Shown here one piece after another: positions 8,830-20,092 of a DNA stretch of 64,000 nucleotides. Under the pieces are notes generated by a model that did not search any database, was not told the origin of the DNA, and saw nothing but the letters and a program-made list of their open reading frames with translations. Source of the stretch: Mesorhizobium sp. 1M-11 (GTDB lineage Bacteria; Pseudomonadota; Alphaproteobacteria; Rhizobiales; Rhizobiaceae); the NCBI RefSeq assembly GCF_001303895.1, contig NZ_LJSD01000075.1, positions 7,501-71,500 on the forward strand, given 5' to 3'. Numbering within the stretch: position 1 is the first letter of the stretch; each line of letters starts with the position of its first letter. The position numbers and the translations under genes were made by a program.

Positions 8830-9693
8830 GTGGACAAGACGACGAGTGGATGGTTCAACGGTTTTCTGGGCGTGCTGATCTTCAGCGGCTCGCTGCCGGC
8901 GACCCGGGTGGCCGTGATGGATTTCAGCCCCGTTTTCCTGACGGTGACGCGTGCTGCGCTCGCCGGTCTGCTCGGCCTGGCGCTTCTGATGGTCTTTCGC
9001 GAGAAACGCCCAAGCCGGGACGACCTGATTTCGCTCACCATCGTGGCGCTCGGCGTCGTGGTCGGCTTTCCGCTTCTGACTGCGCTGGCGCTCGAGCATG
9101 TCACCTCGGCGCACTCCATCGTCTTCATCGGCCTGTTGCCGCTGGCAACAGCCATCTTCGGCGTGCTGCGCGGCGGTGAGCGACCTCGCCTCGCCTTCTG
9201 GCTGTTTTCATGCCTCGGCAGCGCACTGGTAGCCGGATTTGCCTTGTCGCGCGGGCTTTCCGCCTCGCCGGTTGGCGACGCGCTGATGCTGGCCGCCATC
9301 GTCGTCTGCGGGTTGGGTTATGCCGAAGGCGGAAAACTATCGCGCCGGCTGGGCGGCTGGCAGGTTATCTGCTGGGCCCTGGTGATCTCGCTGCCACTCA
9401 TGCTGGTGTTGAGCGTCGTCACCTTCCCGCCGTCTCTCGCCAACGTCGGCATGCCGGCATGGGTCGGCCTTGCCTATGTTTCATTGTTCAGCATGCTGAT
9501 CGGCTTCGTGTTCTGGTATCGCGGGCTGGCGCAGGGTGGCATCGCAGCGGTCGGCCAATTGCAGCTCTTGCAGCCCTTCTTCGGCCTGGCTCTGGCTGCC
9601 AGCCTGCTGCATGAACAGGTCAGCGCCGCCATGATCGTCGTCACTCTCGGTGTCGTGCTGTGTGTGGCAGGCGCCAAAAAATTCGCCAAATAA
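8830..9693 (+). CDS. EamA/DMT family exporter
   Basis: A 287-residue drug/metabolite transporter with ten predicted helices in two EamA repeats. The first half includes PVFLTVTRAALAGLLGLALL and the second FWYRGLAQGGIAAVGQLQLL, both typical of the family. It begins at GTG, the first in-frame start that keeps helix 1 complete. EamA proteins export amino acids, purines or other metabolites; specificity is not visible. Its divergent MocR-type neighbour suggests induction by a PLP-reactive amine or amino compound, but that is inference. Confidence 0.88.
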   Translation: MDKTTSGWFNGFLGVLIFSGSLPATRVAVMDFSPVFLTVTRAALAGLLGLALLMVFREKRPSRDDLISLTIVALGVVVGFPLLTALALEHVTSAHSIVFIGLLPLATAIFGVLRGGERPRLAFWLFSCLGSALVAGFALSRGLSASPVGDALMLAAIVVCGLGYAEGGKLSRRLGGWQVICWALVISLPLMLVLSVVTFPPSLANVGMPAWVGLAYVSLFSMLIGFVFWYRGLAQGGIAAVGQLQLLQPFFGLALAASLLHEQVSAAMIVVTLGVVLCVAGAKKFAK

Positions 9694-9711
9694 GCCGCAC
9701 CGGCCGATACG

Positions 9712-9750
9712 AAAAAACGCGCCCCTTCCTGGAAGAGGCGCGCTTTCTTA
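9712..9750 (-). terminator. rho-independent terminator of clpB
   Basis: Read on the minus strand, a GC-rich hairpin (GCGCGCC with GGGGCGCG around CTTCC/GGAAG) is followed by a run of T residues. It lies 26 bp past the clpB stop codon. The complementary strand may serve the convergent EamA gene. Confidence 0.8.
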
Positions 9751-9775
9751 GCAATAGGCCTTCAGCAAGCTGCCG

Positions 9776-12382
<2,607 letters not shown>

Positions 12383-12474
12383 CATTGTCTCCTTCCGTCA
12401 CCGGCCCGCTTTGCAGCACCGGATCAGCCTTGGTGACGGACCCGCTCTTCTGAGCCGGACCCTGTTCAGCCGTG

Positions 12475-12503
12475 ATATGGGACGTAAGCCCTTGTCTCTC
12501 AAG
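12475..12503 (-). promoter_or_regulatory. sigma-32 (RpoH)-type promoter of clpB
   Basis: On the minus strand CTTGAG (12503-12498) is followed after 16 bp by CCCATAT (12481-12475). This closely resembles the RpoH consensus (CTTGAA, spacer, CCCATnT or CCTATnT). The -10 element lies about 90 bp before the clpB start codon. RpoH control of clpB is well established in proteobacteria; its use here is inferred from the motif. Confidence 0.65.
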
Positions 12504-12573
12504 ACGCATTGATGCCGATCAAGGCAGATATTTCTCTGATGCCGTCTGACCGAAGACTATAGCGCAGCCAAAC

Positions 12574-12607
12574 AAAAAAACGGCGGAGATTTCTCTCCGC
12601 CGTTTTT
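12574..12607 (-). terminator. rho-independent terminator after the DUF4167 gene
   Basis: A perfect 9-bp stem (CGGCGGAGA/TCTCCGCCG) with a TTTC loop is flanked by seven A on one side and five T on the other, so it can work on both strands. On the minus strand it closes the DUF4167 transcript just before the clpB promoter. Confidence 0.88.
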
Positions 12608-12628
12608 GATCTCGAAAGGAGTCGATGC

Positions 12629-13507
12629 TTAGCTATCGGCGTTGGCCGTTTCCGTCGCATCGCCAGCTTCTGCTGCTTCCACAGTCTCAGCTTTCGGCTT
12701 GCGCGGGCGCCGGGGTTTGCGCGGCGCGGCTGTTTCGGTCTCCGTCTCGCGCGCCTCGGCGTGAGCGGCGAGCTGCGCCGGGTTGAAGCTTTCGAACTGC
12801 GGTGCCGGTTCGGCAGCGGCCACGGGAGCCGGCTCTTCGGCCACGACAACCGGAGCAGCCTCTACCGGAGCAGCGGCCTGAGGCTGCGCTTCTTCGCGCC
12901 TGTTGCCGTTTTCGCCGCGCGGACCACGGTCACCACGCTGCCCGTTCTGGCCATAACTGTTGTTGTGGCGACGGTCGCGGTGATGGCGGTTGCCATTGTT
13001 GTCGCGGTTGTTGTCGCGATAGCCGTTTTCACGGCCGTTGTTGTCGCGACCATTTTCGGAATTGAGCGCCACTTCGGCGGGCGTGCCTTCGATCACCGGC
13101 TGGGGCCCGGAACCCTGGTTGGCCGACTGGCCTTCGCCTGCATTGGCACCGTTTTCGAAATCGTCGCGCTCTTCTTCGAGATCATCGTCGAAATCATCGC
13201 GATTCTGCTGGAAGTTCTGGATCGGCATCTGCGCCTGGGCGGCGGCAATGATGCGATTATAGTGTTCAGCATGCTGGAGATAGTTCTCAGCCATCACCCG
13301 GTCGCCCGAACTCATCGCATCGCGAGCGAGAGTCGCGTATTTCTCGGCGATCTGCTGGGCGGAACCGCGGATCTTCACATCCGGACCGTTGCTCTCGTAA
13401 TTGCGGTTGAGCGGGTTCGGCCCCTTGCGGTTGTTGTTATTATTATTGTTGCCGCCGCCGCCATTGTTGCGACCGCGCATGCGTCTATTCTGCTGTTGTG
13501 GCCTCAT
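12629..13507 (-). CDS. DUF4167 domain-containing protein
   Basis: A 292-residue soluble protein. The N-terminal 30 residues are an Arg/Gly/Asn tract with seven consecutive Asn, encoded by an AAC/AAT triplet run. The DUF4167 core follows (about 40-95; VKIRGSAQQIAEKYATLARD and NYLQHAEHYNRII). The remainder is low-complexity, rich in Asn, Arg, His, Glu and Ala, with a basic PRKPRRPRKPK segment near the C terminus. The domain is largely confined to Alphaproteobacteria, and its position between prmC and clpB is common in rhizobia. The basic and Asn-rich tails suggest nucleic-acid or ribosome contact, but no function is established. Confidence 0.88.
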   Translation of the reverse strand: MRPQQQNRRMRGRNNGGGGNNNNNNNRKGPNPLNRNYESNGPDVKIRGSAQQIAEKYATLARDAMSSGDRVMAENYLQHAEHYNRIIAAAQAQMPIQNFQQNRDDFDDDLEEERDDFENGANAGEGQSANQGSGPQPVIEGTPAEVALNSENGRDNNGRENGYRDNNRDNNGNRHHRDRRHNNSYGQNGQRGDRGPRGENGNRREEAQPQAAAPVEAAPVVVAEEPAPVAAAEPAPQFESFNPAQLAAHAEARETETETAAPRKPRRPRKPKAETVEAAEAGDATETANADS

Positions 13508-13805
13508 CAGGGTCTCTTCGCTTCAAAAAACTTGAAAATCTTCGCGCACGGCGGCGCTCATGCAGCCTGCCGTTTCGCTGTTTCACCGGTGCTCGCCCGC
13601 ATCGATTGCGTTGGCGCCACGTGTCATCCTGTTCCGGTTACATCACTTGCCGGACGATTCCCGCACGAAGCTTGGGCGTCGTTTCGCAAGAAGGCAGCTA
13701 TTTCAAAGGAACCGAATCGCTAAGAGCACTGCCTGCTTCGTCTCATCCGGTAAATCGACCCTAGCCGCATTCCTTAGCCTTGCCAAGCGGTTTTTCGCCG
13801 CGCCT
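13508..13805. other. 298-bp gap between prmC and the DUF4167 gene
   Basis: I find no convincing gene, strong hairpin or repeat here. It should contain the promoter of the DUF4167 gene and any terminator of the ptsP-prfA-prmC transcript. Both are minus-strand, and neither could be placed with confidence. Confidence 0.5.
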
Positions 13806-14678
13806 TCAAGCTTTTCCGCCGCCTGTGAACATTAGTACGCGATCATTTCCGGCAAGATCGCGCAACGCCGTTTTCAGGAGGAATCCTGCATCCAAGAAGA
13901 TATCGGTCACCTCTGCCTTCTGGCTGCTACCGATCTCAACGGCGACGACGCCGCCGACTTCCAGATGCCTGGCACTTTCCCTGGCGATTATCCGATAGGC
14001 ATCGAGCCCATCAATACCGCCATCCAGCGCCCGCAACGGGTCGAAATTGCGCACCTCCTTCTGCAGCGTTTCGATCTCCGCACTGCATATATAGGGAGGG
14101 TTGGAGACGATTGCATCAAATTGACCGGAAATTGCTTCGAACCAGTTGGATTTGACGCCTATGAACCGTTCTGAAAGGCCGAGATCGAGGGCATTGCGGG
14201 TGGCGGTGGCCAGCGCATCTTCGGAAATATCCACGCCAACGGCATGAGCCTCGGGAACCATCGCGAGCAACGCCAGCGCAATGGCACCCGTTCCGGTGCC
14301 GAGGTCCAGAATACGGCAAGCGCCCTCTCGTTCGCCAATGTCGGCAAGCAACGGCGCTATCGCGTCCACCAACGTCTCGGTGTCGGGACGCGGTTCCAGG
14401 GTTTCGGCAGACAGGCCGAGCCGCAGCCCGTGGAATTCACGATAGCCAAGAATCCGATGCACCGGTTCGCCGGAGATGCGACGGATCAGTGCGGCATCGA
14501 CCGCAGACAGCGTATCGGTGTCGATGATGCGGTCGGGATCAGTGATCGCCTCGGTGCGGGTCGTCCCGGTAAGGTCCTCGACCAGAAGCCTTGCGTCGAG
14601 CGCTGCACCTTCAATGCCGGCATCCGTCAGCCGCTTGCGTGCCGAAAGCGACAGCTCGGCAAGGGTCGTGCCCTTCAC
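13806..14678 (-). CDS. prmC: peptide chain release factor N5-glutamine methyltransferase PrmC
   Basis: A 290-residue SAM-dependent methyltransferase that methylates the Gln of the GGQ motif of release factors. It has the N-terminal helical PrmC domain (about 1-95), the SAM-binding motif ILDLGTGTGAIALALL, and the substrate-binding NPPY (SNPPYICSAEIE). It begins only 4 bp after the prfA stop codon, so the enzyme and its substrate are made from one transcript, the usual bacterial arrangement. Confidence 0.96.
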   Translation of the reverse strand: MKGTTLAELSLSARKRLTDAGIEGAALDARLLVEDLTGTTRTEAITDPDRIIDTDTLSAVDAALIRRISGEPVHRILGYREFHGLRLGLSAETLEPRPDTETLVDAIAPLLADIGEREGACRILDLGTGTGAIALALLAMVPEAHAVGVDISEDALATATRNALDLGLSERFIGVKSNWFEAISGQFDAIVSNPPYICSAEIETLQKEVRNFDPLRALDGGIDGLDAYRIIARESARHLEVGGVVAVEIGSSQKAEVTDIFLDAGFLLKTALRDLAGNDRVLMFTGGGKA

Positions 14679-14682
14679 GGCC

Positions 14683-15759
14683 TCACCCTTCCTTCATCTC
14701 CGCGAGAAGCTTCGACTGGTGGTCTGCGATCAGCGCGTTGACCACTTCATCCAGTTCGCCCTCCATCACCCGCTCGAGCTTGTAGAGGGTAAGATTGATG
14801 CGATGGTCCGTCAGGCGTCCCTGCGGAAAATTGTAGGTGCGGATGCGCTCGGAACGATCGCCCGAACCGACCTGCGACTTACGCGATTCGGAACGCTCCT
14901 CGTCGGCGCGGCTGCGCTCGAGGTCGTAGAGCCGCGCACGCAGGATCTGCATGGCGCGCGCCCTGTTCTGGTGTTGGGACTTCTCGGCCTGCACCACCAT
15001 GATGCCGGTGGGCAGATGCGTGATGCGCACGGCCGAATCGGTGGTGTTGACGTGCTGGCCGCCGGAACCGGACGCGCGCATCGTGTCGATGCGGATGTCT
15101 TCCGCCTTGATCTCGATATCGACTTCCTCGGCCTCCGGCAGCACAGCCACCGTCGCCGCCGAGGTGTGGATGCGCCCTTGCGTTTCCGTTGCCGGCACCC
15201 GCTGCACCCGGTGCACGCCGGATTCGAACTTCAGATGCGCGAACACGCCCCTCCCCGAAACCGAGGCGATGATTTCCTTGAAGCCGCCGACCTCACCGTC
15301 GCTGGCCGAGACGACCTCGAACCGCCAACCCTTGGAAGCTGAATAGCGCTCATACATGCGAAACAGATCGCCGGCGAACAGAGCTGCCTCGTCGCCACCG
15401 GTCCCTGCACGGATTTCCAGGATGGCGTTGCGTTCGTCGGCGGCATCCTTGGGCAGGAGCAGGACCTGTATATCCTGCTGCAGCGCCTCGATGCGGCTTT
15501 CCACCTCCGGCAGGTCGGCCTCGGCCAGCGCCCGCATTTCGCTGTCGGTGCCCCTGTCGCCGAGCATCGCCTCGAGATCTTCCTGCTCGCGTTCGGCAGC
15601 GCGCAGTTCACGGATCTTCGCGACCATTTCCTGGATGTCGGCATATTCAGCCGCCATCTTCACATAGGCATCCGGCGCCGGGCCGGCCGCCATTTGCGCT
15701 TCGAGCATATCGAAACGCTTGACGACTTGGTCCATGCGGTCGCGAGGCAGATTGATCAT
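14683..15759 (-). CDS. prfA: peptide chain release factor 1
   Basis: A 358-residue class I release factor that reads UAA and UAG stops on the ribosome. It has the PAT anticodon-like tripeptide (RVPATETQGRIHTSA), diagnostic for RF1 rather than RF2, and the catalytic GGQ loop (SGSGGQHVNTTDSA). Length matches the family. It sits between ptsP (17 bp away) and prmC (4 bp away) in one minus-strand operon. Confidence 0.97.
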   Translation of the reverse strand: MINLPRDRMDQVVKRFDMLEAQMAAGPAPDAYVKMAAEYADIQEMVAKIRELRAAEREQEDLEAMLGDRGTDSEMRALAEADLPEVESRIEALQQDIQVLLLPKDAADERNAILEIRAGTGGDEAALFAGDLFRMYERYSASKGWRFEVVSASDGEVGGFKEIIASVSGRGVFAHLKFESGVHRVQRVPATETQGRIHTSAATVAVLPEAEEVDIEIKAEDIRIDTMRASGSGGQHVNTTDSAVRITHLPTGIMVVQAEKSQHQNRARAMQILRARLYDLERSRADEERSESRKSQVGSGDRSERIRTYNFPQGRLTDHRINLTLYKLERVMEGELDEVVNALIADHQSKLLAEMKEG

Positions 15760-15776
15760 CGGGTATCGAAGGCTTC

Positions 15777-18047
15777 TTACAAGGGAATGCCGCGGTCGTC
15801 CGCGAAGGCCTGCAGCAGCGCGCGGATCGGCATGCCTGTGGCAGGCTGGTTGAGGTTGTCGGCGAAGAAAGCTTCCAGCTCTTCCAATGGCAGGTCGGTC
15901 AACATCGCCTTGACCGGGCCGATCGATGCCGGTGACATGGAGATGGAGCGGAAGCCGAGGCCGATCAAGGCCATGGCCGAAATCGGCTTGCCGGCGAGCT
16001 CGCCGCAGAGCGTCACCGGCGTGTCGTTGCGGTGGCCGGCATCGGCGATCTGCTTCAGCACGCGCAGGAACGGTATCGAGACCGGGTCGAAACGATCGGC
16101 CAATTGTGTGTTGCCGCGATCCACCGCCATCACGAACTGGAACAGGTCGTTGGAGCCGACCGAGACGAAATCGACCGCCTTCATCAACTCGTCGAGTTGG
16201 AACAGCAGCGACGGCACTTCCAGCATCGCACCCAGCTTCAGGCTGGTCGGCAGATGGTGGGCGAAGCGCGACAGGTGCCTCACCTCGCGTTCGATGATCT
16301 CGCGTGCCTGCGCGATTTCGCCGAGCTCCGTCACCATCGGCAACATCAGCTTCAGCTCACGCCCGCCGGCGGCTTTGAGCAACGCGCGGATCTGTGTCCG
16401 CAGCAGGCCGGGGCGGTCCAAGGTCAGTCGGATCGCCCGCCAGCCGAGTGCCGGGTTCTCTTCCTGCGTGGCATTCTTGAAATAGGGCAGCACCTTGTCG
16501 CCGCCGATGTCGATGGTGCGGAAGGTGACAGGCTTGCCACGCGCTGCTTCCAGCACATCGCGGTAGAGTTTTTCCTGCGCCTCGGCGCGTGGGAAGGTCG
16601 CCGCCACCATGAATTGCAGCTCGGTGCGGAACAAGCCGATGCCGGCGGCGCCCGATTCGGTCAACTGTGGCAGGTCTACGGCCAGGCCGGCATTCATCAA
16701 AAGATCGACCTGCACGCCATCCCGGGTGACCGATGGCTGTTTGCGCAGCTCCCGGTAGAGTTCCTGCCGGCGGGCACGGAAGCGCACCTTCTCGGCATAG
16801 GCCGCCTCGAGGTCCTGTTGTGGCCTCAGATGAATGGCGCCCTCGTCACCATCGACGATGATGGCATCGCCGTTCTCCGACATCGACACCGCGCCTTTGA
16901 CCTGGCCGGCGACCGGAATGCCCATGGCGCGCGCGACGATGACGACATGGCTGGTTGCCGCGCCCTCTTCGAGCACCAGCCCCCGCATCTTGTCGCGCGG
17001 ATAGTCGAGCAGTTCCGCAGCCCCCATGGAGCGGGCGACAATGATGGCATCTTTCGGCAGCGAAGCGGCGACGTCTTCCGGCCCGCGCCCCATCAGCTGA
17101 CGCAGCAGTCGGTTGGCGAGGTCGTCAAAATCGCTCATCCGCTCGCGCAGATAGGGATCTGTCATGTGGATCATGCGGGCGCGCATGTCCGACTGCACCT
17201 TTTCCACCGCTGCTTCCGCCGTCAGGCCGTTGCGGATCGCCTCTTCCAGGCGGCGCACCCAGCCACGGTCGTTGGCGAACATGCGGTAGGCTTCCAGCAC
17301 CTCGCGGTGTTCGCCTTCGAAGGCGACATCGCGCCGCTCCAGCATGTCGTCGATGGAAAGCCTGAGCGAGCCGAGCGACTCTTCGAGCCGGCGGACTTCT
17401 TCCTCGCTGTCTTCGTTGAACAGGTTGGTGACGACAATGCGCGGCTCGTGCAGCACCACATGACCGAGCCCGACGCCTTCGTTGAAGGACACGCCTGTGA
17501 AGGAGACCGGCCGACTGAGATCGAGTTCCATGCCTGGCCGCGACAGCCGGGCAAGATCGCCGGTGGCGACCATCTCGGCGATCACCATCGCGGTGGTTTC
17601 CAGCGCCTCGACCTCGTCCTCGCGGTAGACGCGCTTGGTGCGGTTCTGCACGACAAGCACGCCGAGGGTGCGGCCTGCTCTCAGCACCGGCACGCCGAGG
17701 AAGGCGTGATAGATCTCTTCGCCTGTCTCCGGCAGATAGGCGAAGGCGGGATGTTCCTGCGCGTTGGAAAGGTTGAGTGGGCGGGCGCTGGCAGCAATGG
17801 TGCCGACGAGGCCCTGGCCGAGGCGCAGTTGCGCCAGGTGCACGGCGTTCTTGTTGAGACCTTCCGTGGCGTAGAGCTCGAGCACGGAATCCGCGCGCAA
17901 CACGTAGAGCGAGCAGACTTCCGCCACCATGTTGGAGGCGATATCGCGCACGATCCGGTCAAGCCGATCCTGCGGCTCCAGCGGCTCCTGCATGAGCTCG
18001 CGGAGCCGTTTCAACAAAACGCGCGGGCCGATGGCCGTCTCACGCAT
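15777..18047 (-). CDS. ptsP: PTS-Ntr enzyme I (phosphoenolpyruvate-protein phosphotransferase)
   Basis: A 756-residue enzyme I of the nitrogen-type phosphotransferase system. It has an N-terminal GAF domain (about 15-165), which in homologues senses glutamine, the HPr-binding and phosphohistidine domain (active His about 367 in GAATSHVVIVARAMG), and the C-terminal PEP-binding barrel. It passes phosphate from PEP to NPr and then EIIA-Ntr, a regulatory relay linked to nitrogen, potassium and polymer metabolism. It heads the ptsP-prfA-prmC cluster and follows lysC in the same direction, separated by a strong hairpin. Confidence 0.95.
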   Translation of the reverse strand: MRETAIGPRVLLKRLRELMQEPLEPQDRLDRIVRDIASNMVAEVCSLYVLRADSVLELYATEGLNKNAVHLAQLRLGQGLVGTIAASARPLNLSNAQEHPAFAYLPETGEEIYHAFLGVPVLRAGRTLGVLVVQNRTKRVYREDEVEALETTAMVIAEMVATGDLARLSRPGMELDLSRPVSFTGVSFNEGVGLGHVVLHEPRIVVTNLFNEDSEEEVRRLEESLGSLRLSIDDMLERRDVAFEGEHREVLEAYRMFANDRGWVRRLEEAIRNGLTAEAAVEKVQSDMRARMIHMTDPYLRERMSDFDDLANRLLRQLMGRGPEDVAASLPKDAIIVARSMGAAELLDYPRDKMRGLVLEEGAATSHVVIVARAMGIPVAGQVKGAVSMSENGDAIIVDGDEGAIHLRPQQDLEAAYAEKVRFRARRQELYRELRKQPSVTRDGVQVDLLMNAGLAVDLPQLTESGAAGIGLFRTELQFMVAATFPRAEAQEKLYRDVLEAARGKPVTFRTIDIGGDKVLPYFKNATQEENPALGWRAIRLTLDRPGLLRTQIRALLKAAGGRELKLMLPMVTELGEIAQAREIIEREVRHLSRFAHHLPTSLKLGAMLEVPSLLFQLDELMKAVDFVSVGSNDLFQFVMAVDRGNTQLADRFDPVSIPFLRVLKQIADAGHRNDTPVTLCGELAGKPISAMALIGLGFRSISMSPASIGPVKAMLTDLPLEELEAFFADNLNQPATGMPIRALLQAFADDRGIPL

Positions 18048-18069
18048 CGCGGCTTCTCCAAAGGCGATT

Positions 18070-18099
18070 GGGCCGGTGCGGTTCCCAGCGCACCGGCCC
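18070..18099 (-). terminator. 11-bp perfect hairpin between lysC and ptsP
   Basis: GGGCCGGTGCG (18070-18080) pairs perfectly with CGCACCGGCCC (18089-18099) around an 8-nt loop. There is no T tract on either side, so it may be a rho-assisted terminator, a processing signal or mRNA stabiliser rather than a classical intrinsic terminator. It lies between the lysC stop and the ptsP start. Confidence 0.5.
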
Positions 18100-18123
18100 G
18101 ACGCAAAAACCGACTCGGGTCTC

Positions 18124-19398
18124 TTATTGCTTATCGAGACCGTAGACGGAATGCAAAGTGCGAACAGCCAGTTCCGTGTAAGGACCGTCGATCAGGATCG
18201 AAATCTTGATCTCGGACGTGGTGATCGCGCGGATATTGATGCTTTTTTCGGCAAGTGCCCGGAAAGCGGTCGCCGCGACGCCGGCGTGGCTGCGCATGCC
18301 GATGCCGATGACGGAAACCTTCGACATGCCTTCGTCGTGCTGGAGGGCGTCGAAGCCGACGGTCTGCTTGACCTTGTCCAGGACCGCCAAGGCCTTGGCG
18401 ACATCGCCGGACGGCACGGTGAAGGTCATGTCGGTTGACTTGCCGTCTTCCGAAATGTTCTGGACGATCATGTCGACATTGATGTTGGCTTCAGCGAGGG
18501 GGCCGAAGATGCCACCGGCCACACCTGGCCGGTCGGCGACACGGCGCAACGAAATCTGCGCTTCGTCCTTGGCGTAGGCAATTCCGGTGACGACCTGCTG
18601 TTCCACGATTTCATCCTCGTCGCAAATGAGCGTTCCGGGCGGATTGAGCAAATCCCCCATGCCGGGCGCATCGGGATCGTCGAAGGACGATCGCACGAAA
18701 GTGCGCACCTTGTGTACCATGGCAAGCTCCACCGAGCGCACCTGAAGAACTTTGGAGCCGAGCGAGGCCATTTCCAGCATTTCCTCGAAGGAGATGCGGT
18801 CCAGCCGCTTGGCTTTGGGCTCGATGCGTGGGTCGGTGGTGTAGACGCCGTCGACATCGGTATAGATGTCGCAGCGGTCGGCCTTCACGGCTGCCGCGAT
18901 CGCCACCGCACTGGTGTCGGAGCCGCCGCGGCCGAGCGTCGAAATGCGGTTGTCCGGTGCGATGCCCTGGAAACCGGAAATCACCGCCACCTGGCCTTCC
19001 TTGAAACGCTGGATCAGGAACGAACCGTCGATGTCGGCGATGCGTGCCGCGCCGTGCGCGCCATCGGTCTTGATCGGGATTTGCCAACCTTGCCAGGAGC
19101 GCGCGTTGATGCCCATCGATTGCAGCGCAATCGCCAGCAGACCGGATGTGACCTGCTCGCCGGAAGCAACGATGGCATCATATTCGCGCGCGTCGAAGAA
19201 CGGGCTGTTGGCGCCGGTTGCCTTCGGCATGCCCTGCACCCAGCCGACAAGCTCGTTGGTCTTGCCCGACATCGCCGAGACGACGACGGCCACCTCGTGC
19301 CCGGCTTCGACCTCGCGTTTGACGTGACGCGCCACATTGTGGATGCGGTCGAGGTCGGCGACGGAGGTTCCGCCGAACTTCATCACGATGCGCGCCAT
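18124..19398 (-). CDS. lysC: aspartate kinase
   Basis: A 424-residue aspartokinase, catalysing the first step from aspartate towards lysine, threonine, methionine and diaminopimelate. It opens with MARIVMKFGGTSVADLDRI (kinase signature KFGGTS), carries GRGGSDTSAVAIAA for nucleotide binding, and ends with two ACT domains (about 265-420) that mediate feedback inhibition. Upstream in-frame codons to 19500 are not family-like, so I chose the ATG at 19398. The Shine-Dalgarno sequence is weak. The location beside ubiG (divergent) and before ptsP is common in rhizobia. Confidence 0.95.
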   Translation of the reverse strand: MARIVMKFGGTSVADLDRIHNVARHVKREVEAGHEVAVVVSAMSGKTNELVGWVQGMPKATGANSPFFDAREYDAIVASGEQVTSGLLAIALQSMGINARSWQGWQIPIKTDGAHGAARIADIDGSFLIQRFKEGQVAVISGFQGIAPDNRISTLGRGGSDTSAVAIAAAVKADRCDIYTDVDGVYTTDPRIEPKAKRLDRISFEEMLEMASLGSKVLQVRSVELAMVHKVRTFVRSSFDDPDAPGMGDLLNPPGTLICDEDEIVEQQVVTGIAYAKDEAQISLRRVADRPGVAGGIFGPLAEANINVDMIVQNISEDGKSTDMTFTVPSGDVAKALAVLDKVKQTVGFDALQHDEGMSKVSVIGIGMRSHAGVAATAFRALAEKSINIRAITTSEIKISILIDGPYTELAVRTLHSVYGLDKQ

Positions 19399-19590
19399 GG
19401 AAGCGGAAAGCCTTTGAATGCAGGCCTGGTGGCCAGGGATGGACAGAAAAGCCCCGGTTGGCCGGGACGCAAAAATGCGCGGCTTCCATAGCCAAAACAC
19501 AAGGCCTTCGCAAGGCGCACGCCGCCGATGTGGCAGCGTGGCGCAAGTCTCTTGCGTTTTGACGCCTTCCCTTTGCCTCGAAAGGCCGGA

Positions 19591-19980
19591 TTATTCCTTC
19601 AGCGGTCCACCGATCGCCCAGCTATGCCCAAACGGATCGCGCAGTTGGCCGTAGCGACTACCCCAGAACACGTTGTCCAACGGCATTGTCGCGACAGCGC
19701 CTGCGTCGATCGCCCGCGACCACCAGCGATCAGCGTCATCGACCTCGAGATGCACCGTCACACCATGCGGCTTTTCGGCCGACATGCCGAACTCCGGAAA
19801 AAGGTCCCACATCATCACGTCCGATCCGTTGATGCGGATATGCGCGTGCATCAGCCGTTTGCCGTCTTCGGCATCCTGGCGGCTTACCTCTTCCGCGCCA
19901 AAGGCTGTTTTGTAGAACTCGATGGCTTTCTTGGCTCCATCGATGGTCAGACAGGGAATTACTCCGTTCAAGGCAGTCAT
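19591..19980 (-). CDS. PhnB-like VOC family protein
   Basis: A 129-residue VOC protein of the PhnB-like group (IPCLTIDGAKKAIEFYKTAFGAEEV at the start, WWSRAIDAGAVATMPLDNVFWGSRYGQLRDPFG at the end, the latter being the typical C-terminal signature). Function in this group is usually unknown. A strong AGGAGAC site lies before the ATG at 19980, so the longer frame to 20040 is rejected. It is divergent from an ArsR regulator and an SRPBCC gene, a set that often travels together. Confidence 0.87.
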   Translation of the reverse strand: MTALNGVIPCLTIDGAKKAIEFYKTAFGAEEVSRQDAEDGKRLMHAHIRINGSDVMMWDLFPEFGMSAEKPHGVTVHLEVDDADRWWSRAIDAGAVATMPLDNVFWGSRYGQLRDPFGHSWAIGGPLKE

Positions 19981-20062
19981 TTCGGTCTCCTGTTTGATTT
20001 TCTTTCCCGCCCCAACAGCCAGCGACAGCTTGACGGGCACTGTATCGTCGATGCAGATTGAA

Positions 20063-20082
20063 ATTCAAGTTTATACTTGAAT
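20063..20082. promoter_or_regulatory. palindromic operator of the ArsR-family regulator
   Basis: ATTCAAGT (20063-20070) and ACTTGAAT (20075-20082) form a perfect 8-bp inverted repeat with a TTAT spacer in the 112-bp divergent region. Its position just before the regulator start fits autorepression and joint control of the divergent VOC gene. It overlaps an ATG at 20081, which supports the downstream start at 20093. Confidence 0.6.
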
Positions 20083-20092
20083 GAGAGAATGG

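Noticed and set aside
13430..13465. Possible simple-repeat locus (ATT/GTT triplets)
   Set aside because: It encodes the poly-Asn tract of the DUF4167 protein and needs no separate explanation.
16032..18209. 725-codon open frame antisense to ptsP
   Set aside because: Shadow of ptsP; His/Gln/Arg-rich composition typical of antisense frames.
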